Origin: Streptomyces atroolivaceus
Lineage (GTDB): Bacteria > Actinomycetota > Actinomycetes > Streptomycetales > Streptomycetaceae
NCBI RefSeq assembly: GCF_000717025.1
Contig: NZ_JNXG01000011.1
Location: 186,001 to 250,000 of the forward strand
Reading direction: 5' to 3'
Length of the DNA stretch: 64,000 nt
The position numbers were made by a program, and so were the translations under genes. Of the stretch, positions 38,587 to 46,782 are shown in pieces. Under the pieces are notes generated by a model that saw nothing but the letters and a program-made list of their open reading frames with translations, was not told the DNA's origin and ran no database searches. Position 1 is the first letter of the stretch. Every line of letters begins with the position of its first letter.

Positions 38587-41025
38587 GTGACGACGTCCAT
38601 CGAAGGCAGGATCGCCGAGGAGCTCGGCGTACGTGAGCGTCAGGTGAAGGCGGCCGTCGACTTGCTCGACGGCGGGTCGACCGTGCCGTTCATCGCGCGC
38701 TACCGCAAGGAAGCGACCGAGATGCTCGACGATGCGCAACTGCGCACGCTCGAGGAGAGGCTGCGGTATCTGCGGGAACTCGAGGACCGCCGTACGGCGG
38801 TCCTCGAGTCCGTACGTGAGCAGGGCAAGCTCGACGCCGCCCTGGAGGCGCAGATCCGGGCGGCCGACACCAAGGCGCGGCTGGAGGACATCTACCTCCC
38901 GTTCAAGCCGAAGCGACGCACGAAGGCGCAGATCGCGCGCGAGGCGGGCCTGGAGCCGCTGGCCGACGCGCTGCTCGGCGACCCGTCGGTGGACCCGCTC
39001 ACCGCCGCCGCGCCGTTCGCGGACACCGAGAAGGGCGTGGCGGACCCGGCGGCGGCACTGGAGGGCGCCCGGGCGATCCTGACCGAGCGCTTCTCGGAGG
39101 ACGCCGACCTCACCGGCGAGCTGCGCGAGCGCATGTGGTCGCGCGGCAGGGTCGTCGCGAAGGTACGGGAGGGCAAGGAGGAGGCGGGCGCGAAGTTCGC
39201 CGACTACTTCGACTTCGCCGAGCCGTTCACCGCGCTGCCCTCGCACCGCGTCCTCGCCATGCTCCGGGGCGAGAAGGAGGACGTGCTCGACCTGGTCCTG
39301 GAACCGGAGGAACCGTCGGAGCAGCCGGGCCCGTCGTCGTACGAGAACATGATCGCCCGCCGGTTCGGCGTCGCGGACCGTGGCAGGCCGGGGGACAAAT
39401 GGCTCGGCGACACGGTGCGCTGGGCCTGGCGCACCCGGATCCTGGTGCACCTCGGGATCGACATGCGGCTGCGGCTGCGTACGGCCGCGGAGGACGAGGC
39501 CGTACGTGTGTTCGCGTCGAACCTGCGTGATCTGCTGCTCGCCGCCCCGGCCGGCACCCGGGCGACCCTGGGGCTCGACCCCGGCTTCCGTACGGGCGTG
39601 AAGGTCGCCGTCGTGGACGCGACCGGCAAGGTCGTCGCGACGGATGTCATCCACCCGCATGTGCCGGCGAACAAGTGGGACCAGTCGCTGGCCACGCTGG
39701 AGCGGCTCGCCAGGGAGCACCGTGTCGATCTGATCGCGATCGGCAACGGTACGGCCTCCCGCGAGACCGACAAGCTCGCGGGCGAGCTGTGCGACAAGCA
39801 CCCCGAGCTGAAGCTCACGAAGGTGATGGTGTCGGAAGCGGGCGCTTCCGTGTACTCGGCGTCGGCCTTCGCCTCGCAGGAACTCCCGGACATGGACGTC
39901 TCGTTGCGCGGCGCGGTCTCGATCGCGCGCCGGCTGCAGGATCCGCTGGCCGAACTGGTGAAGATCGACCCGAAGTCCATCGGCGTCGGCCAGTACCAGC
40001 ACGACCTGTCCGAGGTGAAGTTGTCCCGCTCCCTGGACGCCGTGGTCGAGGACTGCGTGAACGGCGTCGGGGTCGACGTCAACACCGCGTCGGCGCCGCT
40101 GCTCTCCCGTGTGTCCGGCATCGGCTCCGGGCTCGCGGAGAACATCGTGTCCCACCGGGACGCGAACGGCCCCTTCCGCTCCCGCCGCGCGCTCAAGGAC
40201 GTGGCACGGCTGGGCCCGAAGGCGTACGAGCAGTGTGCGGGCTTCCTCCGGATCCGGGGTGGCGACGACCCTCTGGACGCGTCGAGCGTGCACCCGGAGG
40301 CGTATCCCGTGGTCCGCACGATGGTGAAGCGGACAGGCGGCGACGTCGCATCGCTGATCGGCAACACGGACACCCTCCGGTCGTTGCGGCCGGACGAGTT
40401 CGTGGACGAGAAGTTCGGTCTGCCGACGGTCACCGACATCCTCAGGGAACTCGAGAAGCCCGGCCGCGACCCGAGGCCCGCCTTCCGGACGGCCACGTTC
40501 AAGGAGGGCGTCGAGAAGCTCGGCGACCTGGCCCCCGGGATGGTGCTGGAGGGCGTCGTGACGAACGTGGCGGCCTTCGGCGCGTTCGTGGACGTCGGCG
40601 TCCACCAGGACGGTCTCGTCCACGTGTCGGCGATGTCGCGGACGTTCGTCAAGGACCCGAGGGATGTCGTGAAGCCCGGCGACATCGTGAAGGTGAAGGT
40701 CATGGACGTCGACATCCCACGCAAGCGTGTCTCCCTGACCTTGCGGCTCGATGACGAGGCCACGGCGGGCCAGGGCGGCGGGCAGGGCCCGAAGCGCGAC
40801 CGGAACGCGCAGGGTGGCGGTGAGCGACCTCCCCGGCAGAGGCAGGGCCAGGGGCAGGACAGCCGTCAGGGAGGTGCCGGTCAGCGCCGTGACAGGCGCA
40901 CGGGCGGCGGCAGCGGCGGTGGCGCACCGCGCGCTGCCGCGGCTCCGGCCAACAGCGCGATGGCTGACGCGCTGCGGCGCGCGGGCCTGACGGACGGCTC
41001 GGACCGGGGCGGCCGCAAGCGCTGA
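38587..41025 (+). CDS. tex: Tex-family RNA-binding transcription accessory protein
   Basis: This 812-residue protein has the full Tex layout: an N-terminal helical region (STVPFIARYRKEATEMLDD), a YqgF-like RNase H fold (LGLDPGFRTGVKVAVVD), helix-hairpin-helix DNA-binding motifs (NTASAPLLSRVSGIGSGLAENIV) and an S1 RNA-binding domain (about residues 650-720; GMVLEGVVTNVAAFGAFVDVG). A Gly/Arg/Gln-rich basic tail follows from about 735 to the end, longer than in E. coli. It binds nucleic acids and is linked to transcript processing or stress survival. GTG 38587 (TTSIEGRIAEEL) is used. A strong terminator follows. Confidence 0.94.
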   Translation: MTTSIEGRIAEELGVRERQVKAAVDLLDGGSTVPFIARYRKEATEMLDDAQLRTLEERLRYLRELEDRRTAVLESVREQGKLDAALEAQIRAADTKARLEDIYLPFKPKRRTKAQIAREAGLEPLADALLGDPSVDPLTAAAPFADTEKGVADPAAALEGARAILTERFSEDADLTGELRERMWSRGRVVAKVREGKEEAGAKFADYFDFAEPFTALPSHRVLAMLRGEKEDVLDLVLEPEEPSEQPGPSSYENMIARRFGVADRGRPGDKWLGDTVRWAWRTRILVHLGIDMRLRLRTAAEDEAVRVFASNLRDLLLAAPAGTRATLGLDPGFRTGVKVAVVDATGKVVATDVIHPHVPANKWDQSLATLERLAREHRVDLIAIGNGTASRETDKLAGELCDKHPELKLTKVMVSEAGASVYSASAFASQELPDMDVSLRGAVSIARRLQDPLAELVKIDPKSIGVGQYQHDLSEVKLSRSLDAVVEDCVNGVGVDVNTASAPLLSRVSGIGSGLAENIVSHRDANGPFRSRRALKDVARLGPKAYEQCAGFLRIRGGDDPLDASSVHPEAYPVVRTMVKRTGGDVASLIGNTDTLRSLRPDEFVDEKFGLPTVTDILRELEKPGRDPRPAFRTATFKEGVEKLGDLAPGMVLEGVVTNVAAFGAFVDVGVHQDGLVHVSAMSRTFVKDPRDVVKPGDIVKVKVMDVDIPRKRVSLTLRLDDEATAGQGGGQGPKRDRNAQGGGERPPRQRQGQGQDSRQGGAGQRRDRRTGGGSGGGAPRAAAAPANSAMADALRRAGLTDGSDRGGRKR

Positions 41026-41034
41026 GGCGGATGC

Positions 41035-41070
41035 GCGGGCGGACGGGGCGTGGCCCTGTCCGCCCGCTTC
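41035..41070 (+). terminator. terminator after tex
   Basis: GCGGGCGGAC (41035-41044) pairs with 41058-41067, and the stem can extend inward through a G-T pair. TTCCGTTTT follows. Confidence 0.85.
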
Positions 41071-41179
41071 CGTTTTCACGGGCCCAGGCCCCGCCGACAG
41101 GGCACGACACCGTCACGCGGAACGAGTCCTGCCGGAAGCATTGACATGCTCAGGACTCGCCATCACTCTGAGGGCCAAC

Positions 41180-41219
41180 CCGGGATGCAACCGGTTGCAC
41201 CGCACCGGTTGCATCCCGG
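41180..41219. promoter_or_regulatory. 40-bp inverted repeat containing LacI-type operators
   Basis: Arms CCGGGATGCAACCGGT (41180-41195) and its exact complement (41204-41219) flank 8 bp. Inside is the perfect 14-bp palindrome TGCAACCGGTTGCA (41186-41199), a typical LacI/GalR operator with a central CCGG. Half of a second copy (41202-41213) overlaps the right arm. The same 14-mer recurs at 41410-41423, before the LacI gene. Confidence 0.75.
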
Positions 41220-41299
41220 CAGCAAGAAGCGCATGCCGGAGTAGAGGGCTCCCCCCGTCTCCCGCGCACGCACCGACCACCTGGCGGAAAGGACAGCCG

Positions 41300-41395
41300 A
41301 TGTCCCGCACGACACGAGCACCCACCTGGACCCCCTTCGCCCTGGCGGCCGGAGCCGGAGTCCTCGGCAACACCCGGGCCTTGTCAGCTCCTTGA
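41300..41395 (+). pseudogene. 31-codon frame resembling the start of a transporter, probably truncated
   Basis: An ATG at 41300 follows AAAGGACAGCCG. It opens a frame, MSRTTRAPTWTPFALAAGAG then VLGNTRALSAP, that ends at TGA 41393-41395. The first 24 residues look like the N-terminus of a major-facilitator sugar or drug transporter; the rest is missing. It lies between two LacI-type operator sites, where a regulated transporter gene would be expected. Either most of the gene has been deleted, or it encodes a genuine short peptide. Confidence 0.4.
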
Positions 41396-41409
41396 CGCAC
41401 CTCCTGTTG

Positions 41410-41423
41410 TGCAACCGGTTGCA
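41410..41423. promoter_or_regulatory. LacI-type operator TGCAACCGGTTGCA before the LacI gene
   Basis: This is an exact copy of the 14-bp palindrome at 41186-41199. It lies 118 bp before the start of the LacI-family gene and probably mediates autoregulation. Confidence 0.7.
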
Positions 41424-41541
41424 GACCACCGGACCGAGAGGGCGTTCACGCCTCCGCGGTCCCCTGTATGCACCGAGGGCCGGCAGAGGTACGTTCAGGG
41501 GCAGGCGGCCGGTGCCGCAGGACGGGCAAGGGGAAACAAGC

Positions 41542-42540
41542 GTGGCGATGACCATCCGTGATGTCGCGCAGGCCGCGGGGGTTCACGTCTCCACCGTCTC
41601 GCGGGCCTTCTCGGCCTCCCACCTCGTGAAGCGGGAGACCCGGGACCGGGTCCTGGCCGTCGCCGCGGAGCTGGGCTACCAGCCCAACGAGACGGCACGG
41701 GCGCTGACCACGGGCCGCACCCGGAATCTCGGGCTGATCGTCTCCGACATCGCCAACCCCTTCTACCCGCCGCTCATCAAGGCGGCCCAGGCATACGCGC
41801 GCGTCCGTGGCTACCAGGTGTTCGTGGCGGACACCGACGAGGACGTCCACGCCGAGGAGGAGCTGATCCAGACCCTGGCGCGCCAGGTCGACGGCATCGT
41901 CCTGGTCAGCCCCCGGCTGGCCAACGACGTGATCGCCCGGCTGGGCGGTGACCTGCCGTTCGTCCTGGTCAACCGTCAGGTGACGGGGCTCTCCGCCGTA
42001 CTGATGGACGTGGCCCACGGCGCGACCCTCGCGGTGGAACACCTCGCGGGACTGGGCCACGGGCATCTGGCCCTGGTCGGCGGCCCGCGCGGGTCGTGGA
42101 CCAGCGCGGAGATGCGACGGGCCGCCGGCCGGGCGGCGGCGGAGCAGGGAATCCGGCTGGACGTGCTCGGCCCCAACGCGCCGACGGAGCAGGGCGGGAT
42201 CAAGGCGACGGCCGCCGTACTGAGGACAGGAGCCACCGGTGTGATCGCCTACAACGACCTGGTCGCCATCGGGCTCATCGAAGGGCTCGACGACCGGGAG
42301 GTGCTGGTGCCGCGCGACGTCAGCGTGGTCGGCGTGGACGACACCGTGGCAGGACGGCTGAACCGGCCGCGGCTCACCACGGTAGCCATGCCCACCGCCC
42401 CGGCGGGCAGGACGGCCGTCGACCTGCTGATCGAGACGGTCGAAACGGCCGGCACCGCCCGTGCCACGGCGCAGACCACACTGGCCACCTCACTGGTCGT
42501 CAGGGATTCCACCGCGACCTCCGGTCCGTCGGCCGGCTGA
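41542..42540 (+). CDS. LacI-family transcriptional regulator
   Basis: This 332-residue repressor has an N-terminal helix-turn-helix and hinge (TIRDVAQAAGVHVSTVSRAFS, LGYQPNETARALTTGRT) and a periplasmic-binding-like sugar domain (NLGLIVSDIANPFYPPLI to VVGVDDTVAGRLNRPRLTTV). GTG 41542 has AGGGG 8 bp upstream; ATG 41548 is the alternative. Its likely operator TGCAACCGGTTGCA occurs twice in full upstream. The remaining likely target is the damaged frame at 41300. The pectate lyase gene downstream has different palindromes. The effector is unknown. Confidence 0.92.
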   Translation: MAMTIRDVAQAAGVHVSTVSRAFSASHLVKRETRDRVLAVAAELGYQPNETARALTTGRTRNLGLIVSDIANPFYPPLIKAAQAYARVRGYQVFVADTDEDVHAEEELIQTLARQVDGIVLVSPRLANDVIARLGGDLPFVLVNRQVTGLSAVLMDVAHGATLAVEHLAGLGHGHLALVGGPRGSWTSAEMRRAAGRAAAEQGIRLDVLGPNAPTEQGGIKATAAVLRTGATGVIAYNDLVAIGLIEGLDDREVLVPRDVSVVGVDDTVAGRLNRPRLTTVAMPTAPAGRTAVDLLIETVETAGTARATAQTTLATSLVVRDSTATSGPSAG

Positions 42541-42605
42541 TCGTCCGCACCACCTTGTTGACCGCTCGAAATGGGTGACGTACCGTCACCGCTGTTCGCA
42601 TACTC

Positions 42606-42640
42606 GAACCTGGTTCATCATACGGAATCTTGTTCCGGAA
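42606..42640. promoter_or_regulatory. palindromes in the pectate lyase promoter region
   Basis: GAACC-T-GGTTC (42606-42616) and CGGAATCTTGTTCCG (42623-42637; 5-bp arms, 5-bp spacer) lie side by side, and the GTTCCGGAAC palindrome (42632-42641) overlaps the second. They are 80-115 bp before the start codon. The CGGAA-n5-TTCCG form resembles sites of IclR-type regulators of pectin and plant-polymer genes; that link is inference. Confidence 0.45.
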
Positions 42641-42719
42641 CCGGGGACGGCCTTCACCACCGCACCAACCACTGACAGGTGCCTGCGGAGGACGCCGCAG
42701 GCGGTGAAAGGAATAGCCA

Positions 42720-44027
42720 GTGCGCACTGATAATCAGCACGTCAGGAGACGTGGCGGCCGCGCGGCCGCCACCTTCGTCGCCGTGGTCTCGCTGCTCGCC
42801 GCGGGACTCACCGCTCTCTTCGCGACCGGCTCCGCCTCGGCAGCTCCGGCCGCGGGCTCGTACAGACTGGCGAACGCCGCCAGCGGTCTGTGTCTGGGTG
42901 TACCGGGCTCCAGCGCCTCAGCGGGGACGCAGCTCGCTCAGAGTGCCTGCAACGGCGCCGCCAACCAGACCTGGAAGCTCACCGCCTCAGGCAGCGGCTA
43001 CACCCTGGCCGCCGCGAACAGCGCCAAGTGCGCCGGCGTGCGGGACGCCTCCACCAGTGCCGGCAAGGCCGTCGAGCAGCAGAACTGCAGCGGCGCCGCC
43101 ACCCAGGTGTGGACCCTGACCGCGGTCAGCGGCAACACCTACCGCGTCGTCAACAGCAACGGCGGCAAGTGCCTCAACGTGAAGGACAGCTCGTCCGCGT
43201 CGGGCGCCCTGATCCAGCAGAACTCCTGCGACTCGGTGAGCAGCAAGAGCTGGACCTTCACCGCCTCCGGCACCGTTCCCACGGACCCGCCGACGGATCC
43301 GCCGACCGATCCGCCCACCGACCCGCCGACCGACCGGCCGTCCTGGCCGAGCGCCAACGGCAGCCAGGCCGTCTCCTCGACCATCGAGGTCTCGGGCACG
43401 TACGACGGTGGCATGAAGCGTCTGTACGGCAGCGGTGACCTGGGCAGCGGTGGTCAGGACGAGGACCAGCCCCCGATGATCAAGCTGGCGGACGGCGCCA
43501 CCCTGCAGAACGTCATCCTCGGCGCTCCGGCCGCCGACGGTGTGCACTGCGCCGGCACCTGCACGATCAAGAACGTCTGGTGGGAGGACGTGGGCGAGGA
43601 CGCCGCGACCTTCCGCGGCGGCTCCTCCTCGACGGTCCGCACGATCGACGGCGGCGGGGCGAGGCTGGCCGAGGACAAGGTGTTCCAGCACAACGGCGTC
43701 GGCACCCTGGTCGTGAAGAACTTCCAGGTCGACGACTTCGGCAAGCTGGTCCGTTCCTGCGGCAACTGCTCCACGCAGAACGCCCGGCACATCCAGCTGC
43801 AGAACATCTGGGCGACGGCCCCCGGCACGAGCCTGGTCGGCATCAACACCAACTACGGTGACACGGCCCGGATCTCGGATGTCACGATCTACGAGGACGG
43901 CGACCGTGACATGAAGATCTGCACCAAGTACAGGGGCACGACGAGCGGCGAGCCGAGCGAGATCGGCTCGGGTGCGGACAGCACCAACTGCATCTACTCG
44001 TCGTCCGAGATCAGTTACGTCGACTGA
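42720..44027 (+). CDS. secreted pectate lyase (PL3) with N-terminal ricin-type carbohydrate-binding domain
   Basis: The protein has 435 residues. There is a signal peptide at 1-42 (basic HVRRRGGRAAATF, hydrophobic core, cut near ASA-AP). A beta-trefoil CBM13/ricin domain follows at about 45-187 with three repeats ending in W (NQTWKLTAS, TQVWTLTAV, SKSWTFTAS). Then come a TDPP linker at about 188-207 and a PL3 pectate lyase domain at about 210-435 (VILGAPAADGVHCAGTC, VWWEDVGEDAATFR, NCSTQNARHIQLQNIW). It cleaves polygalacturonate by calcium-dependent beta-elimination outside the cell. The start is GTG 42720 after AAAGGA. Six Cys pairs are likely disulfides. Confidence 0.95.
   Translation: MRTDNQHVRRRGGRAAATFVAVVSLLAAGLTALFATGSASAAPAAGSYRLANAASGLCLGVPGSSASAGTQLAQSACNGAANQTWKLTASGSGYTLAAANSAKCAGVRDASTSAGKAVEQQNCSGAATQVWTLTAVSGNTYRVVNSNGGKCLNVKDSSSASGALIQQNSCDSVSSKSWTFTASGTVPTDPPTDPPTDPPTDPPTDRPSWPSANGSQAVSSTIEVSGTYDGGMKRLYGSGDLGSGGQDEDQPPMIKLADGATLQNVILGAPAADGVHCAGTCTIKNVWWEDVGEDAATFRGGSSSTVRTIDGGGARLAEDKVFQHNGVGTLVVKNFQVDDFGKLVRSCGNCSTQNARHIQLQNIWATAPGTSLVGINTNYGDTARISDVTIYEDGDRDMKICTKYRGTTSGEPSEIGSGADSTNCIYSSSEISYVD
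43281..43340 (+). repeat. five 12-bp repeats encoding the TDPP linker
   Basis: Five in-frame 12-base units encode TDPP four times and TDRP once, joining the ricin-type and lyase domains. Third-position differences between units show it is not a recent expansion. Confidence 0.85.
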
Positions 44028-44045
44028 GGCACCCGACAGCACGGC

Positions 44046-44078
44046 ACCTGCCCGTCCCGGCATCAGGGGCGGGCAGGT
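44046..44078. terminator. bidirectional terminator between pectate lyase and ABC-F genes
   Basis: ACCTGCCCGTCCC (44046-44058) pairs with 44066-44078 with a single G-T wobble and a 7-base loop. It is 19 bp after the lyase stop and 8 bp from the convergent ABC-F stop. Confidence 0.85.
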
Positions 44079-44085
44079 TCTCGTG

Positions 44086-45726
44086 TCAGCCCGCCTCGGT
44101 GACCTTGCCGTCGGAGACCTCGACGCGGCGGGTCGTACGGACCGCCTCCAGCATCCGCCGGTCGTGCGTGACCAGCAGCAGCGTCCCGGAGTAGGCCTCC
44201 AGTGCCGACTCCAGCTGTTCGATCGCCGGAAGGTCCAGGTGGTTCGTCGGCTCGTCCAGGACGAGCAGATTGACGCCCCTGCCCTGGAGGAGGGCGAGGC
44301 CGGCCCGGGTGCGTTCGCCGGGCGAGAGCGTGGTCGCGGGGCGCAGCACGTGCGCGGCGCGCAGGCCGAATTTGGCGAGCAGGGTGCGCACCTCGGCGGG
44401 CTCGGTGTCCGGGACGGCGGCGCAGAAGGCGTCCAGCAGGCTCTCGGTGCCGTGGAACAGCTTGCGCGCCTGGTCGACCTCGCCCACCACGACGCCCGAG
44501 CCGAGCGTGGCGTGGCCCGCGTCGAGCGGAAGCCTCCCGAGCAGGGCGGCCAGCAGTGTGGACTTGCCGGCCCCGTTGGCGCCGGTGATGGCGACCCGGT
44601 CCGCCCAGTCGATCTGCAGGGTGGCCGGACCGAAGGAGAAACCGCCGCGGACCACGGCGGCGTCGCGCAGGGTGGCCACGACGGAGCCTGAGCGCGGTGC
44701 GGAGGCGATCTCCATCCGCAGCTCCCACTCCTTGCGGGGCTCCTCGACGACGTCGAGGCGCTCGATCATCCTCTGCGTCTGCTTGGCCTTCGCGGCCTGC
44801 TTCTCGCTGGACTCGCTGCGGAACTTACGGCCGATCTTGTCGTTGTCGGTGGCCTTGCGGCGGGCGTTCTTCACGCCCTTCTCCATCCAGCCGCGCTGCA
44901 TCTGGGCCCGGCCCTCGAGCGCGGAGCGTTTGTCGGCGTACTCCTCGAACTCCTCGCGGGCGTGCGTACGGGCGCGTTCGCGCTCCTCCAGGTAGGAGGC
45001 GTAGCCGCCGCCGTAGAGGTTGATCTCCTGCTGGGCGAGATCGAGCTCCAGGACCTTGGTGACCGTCCGCATCAGGAACTCACGGTCGTGGCTCACGACC
45101 ACGGTGCCGGCGCGCAGCCCTGACACGAAGCGCTCGAGGCGCTCCAGGCCGTCGAGGTCCAGGTCGTTGGTCGGCTCGTCGAGGAGGAACACGTCGTAGC
45201 GCGACAGCAGCAACGAGGCCAGGCCCGCGCGGGCCGCCTGGCCACCGGAGAGAGCGGTCATCGGGAGGTCGAGGCCGATGGTCAGCCCGAGGTCGGCGGC
45301 GACCTCCTCGGCACGTTCGTCCAGGTCGGCGCCACCGAGGGACAGCCAGCGCTCCAGCGTCTCGGAGTACGCGTCGTCCGCGCCGGGCGCTCCGTCGACC
45401 AGGGCCTGGGTCGCCGCGTCCATGGCGGCCTGGGCGTCGGCGACCCCGGTGCGGCGGGCGAGGAATTCCCGTACGGACTCACCCGCGCGGCGCTCGGGCT
45501 CCTGCGGGAGGTGTCCGACGGTGGCGGTGGGCGGAGACAGCCGCAGCTCGCCCTCCTCCGGCCGGTCGAGGCCTGCGAGCAGGCGGAGCAGTGAGGATTT
45601 GCCGGCGCCGTTGGCTCCGACGAGACCGATCACGTCACCGGGCGCGACCACGAGGTCGAGTCCTGCGAAGAGTGTGCGGTCGCCGTGTCCGGCGGCGAGT
45701 TCCTTGGCGACGAGAGTGGCAGTCAT
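44086..45726 (-). CDS. ABC-F family ribosome-associated ATPase
   Basis: This 546-residue protein has two ATP-binding cassettes and no membrane domain: Walker A GANGAGKSS and signature LSGGQAARAGL in the first, GANGAGKST and the weaker LSPGERTRAGL in the second, both with LLDEPTN(D/H)LDL. The charged linker of about 90 residues (EERERARTHAREEFEEYADK onward) would reach into the ribosome. Such proteins free stalled ribosomes or give antibiotic resistance; this one is closest in style to housekeeping and self-resistance forms of Streptomyces, and which it is cannot be told. ATG 45726. Confidence 0.92.
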   Translation of the reverse strand: MTATLVAKELAAGHGDRTLFAGLDLVVAPGDVIGLVGANGAGKSSLLRLLAGLDRPEEGELRLSPPTATVGHLPQEPERRAGESVREFLARRTGVADAQAAMDAATQALVDGAPGADDAYSETLERWLSLGGADLDERAEEVAADLGLTIGLDLPMTALSGGQAARAGLASLLLSRYDVFLLDEPTNDLDLDGLERLERFVSGLRAGTVVVSHDREFLMRTVTKVLELDLAQQEINLYGGGYASYLEERERARTHAREEFEEYADKRSALEGRAQMQRGWMEKGVKNARRKATDNDKIGRKFRSESSEKQAAKAKQTQRMIERLDVVEEPRKEWELRMEIASAPRSGSVVATLRDAAVVRGGFSFGPATLQIDWADRVAITGANGAGKSTLLAALLGRLPLDAGHATLGSGVVVGEVDQARKLFHGTESLLDAFCAAVPDTEPAEVRTLLAKFGLRAAHVLRPATTLSPGERTRAGLALLQGRGVNLLVLDEPTNHLDLPAIEQLESALEAYSGTLLLVTHDRRMLEAVRTTRRVEVSDGKVTEAG

Positions 45727-45843
45727 CAGGGTGACGATCCTAACGAACCTCCGGCGGCCGTGTTTCCGCGGAGCGTGGGTGCGACCATGGCCCGTCCCGC
45801 TTCTCGGCGGGCACGGGGCGGTGCGCGGACAGGGGTGAGCACG

Positions 45844-46767
45844 GTGGCGGACGTGATCGTGGTGGGTGGCGGGGTCAGTGGGCTGACCACGGCGCTGTTG
45901 CTCGCGGAGCGTGGCCTGCGGGTGCGGGTCTGGTCCAGGGACCCGGCCTCGGCCACGACCTCGGCCGTGGCCGGTGCGCTGTGGTGGCCGTACCGGATCG
46001 AGCCCGAGGCGCTGGTGGGCTCGTGGTCGCTGGAGACCCTCCGGGTGTACGAGGAGCTGGCCGCCGCCCCCGTGGAGACCGGTGTGCGCATGGTCGTCGG
46101 GGTGCACGGGGGCGAGCGCCTGGACGCGCTGGGGCCGTGGGCCGGCAGCCTGCGGCACGCGTCGGAGGTGGCGGAGGGGCTGCGCGTGACCCTGCCGCTG
46201 ATCGACATGCCGGCCCATCTGCGCTGGCTGGAGGGCCGGCTGTCCGCTGCGGGCGGCGTGGTCGAGCGGCGTACGGTGCGCGGCTTCACGGAGGCGGCGG
46301 CCGAGGCACGGGTGGTCGTCAACTGCACGGGGCTCGGTGCCCGCGCGCTGGTACCCGATCCCGGTGTGCGGCCGGTCAGGGGCCAGCTGGTGGTGGTGGA
46401 GAACCCGGGTATCGACGAGTGGTACACCCTGGCGGACCCGGAGTCGAGCGCGACGACGTACTTCTTCCCACAGCCGGGCGGGCTGGTACTGGGCGGAACG
46501 GCGGAGGTGGACGATCCGCGTACGGAACCCGACCCGCGTACGGCACGGGAGATCGTGGCGCGCTGCGCGCGGATACGGCCGGAGATCGCCGGGGCGCGGA
46601 TCATCGGCCACCGGGTGGGGCTGCGGCCGGCCCGGGACTCCGGTGTCCGCATCGAGGCGGAAGAGCTGCCGGGCGGCGTTCTGCTGGTCCACAACTACGG
46701 CCACGGCGGCGCCGGGGTGACGGTGGCCCGGGGCTGCGCGCGGGCCGCGGCCCAGCTGGTGGGCTGA
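45844..46767 (+). CDS. D-amino-acid oxidase-like FAD-dependent oxidoreductase
   Basis: This 307-residue DAO-family flavoprotein has DVIVVGGGVSGLTTALLLAERG at the start, TTSAVAGALWWPYRI, VVNCTGLGARALVPDP and the C-terminal RVGLRPARDSGVR plus NYGHGGAG. This is the pattern of D-amino-acid oxidases, which turn D-amino acids into keto acids and release hydrogen peroxide. GTG 45844 has AGGGG 8 bp upstream; GTG 45835 and ATG 45787 are alternatives. It is divergent from the ABC-F gene, and its 3' end is 15 bp from the convergent BCCT gene. Confidence 0.9.
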   Translation: MADVIVVGGGVSGLTTALLLAERGLRVRVWSRDPASATTSAVAGALWWPYRIEPEALVGSWSLETLRVYEELAAAPVETGVRMVVGVHGGERLDALGPWAGSLRHASEVAEGLRVTLPLIDMPAHLRWLEGRLSAAGGVVERRTVRGFTEAAAEARVVVNCTGLGARALVPDPGVRPVRGQLVVVENPGIDEWYTLADPESSATTYFFPQPGGLVLGGTAEVDDPRTEPDPRTAREIVARCARIRPEIAGARIIGHRVGLRPARDSGVRIEAEELPGGVLLVHNYGHGGAGVTVARGCARAAAQLVG

Positions 46768-46782
46768 GCCGCAGGCCCGCGG

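Noticed and set aside
38182..41079. 965-codon open frame on the reverse strand
   Set aside because: It lies wholly opposite tex. Its translation is His/Arg/Val-rich without any motif, and tex is unmistakable.
43281..43340. Regular 12-bp repeats, considered as a CRISPR-like or regulatory array
   Set aside because: The units are contiguous, in frame and encode a TDPP linker between two secreted domains. There are no spacers.
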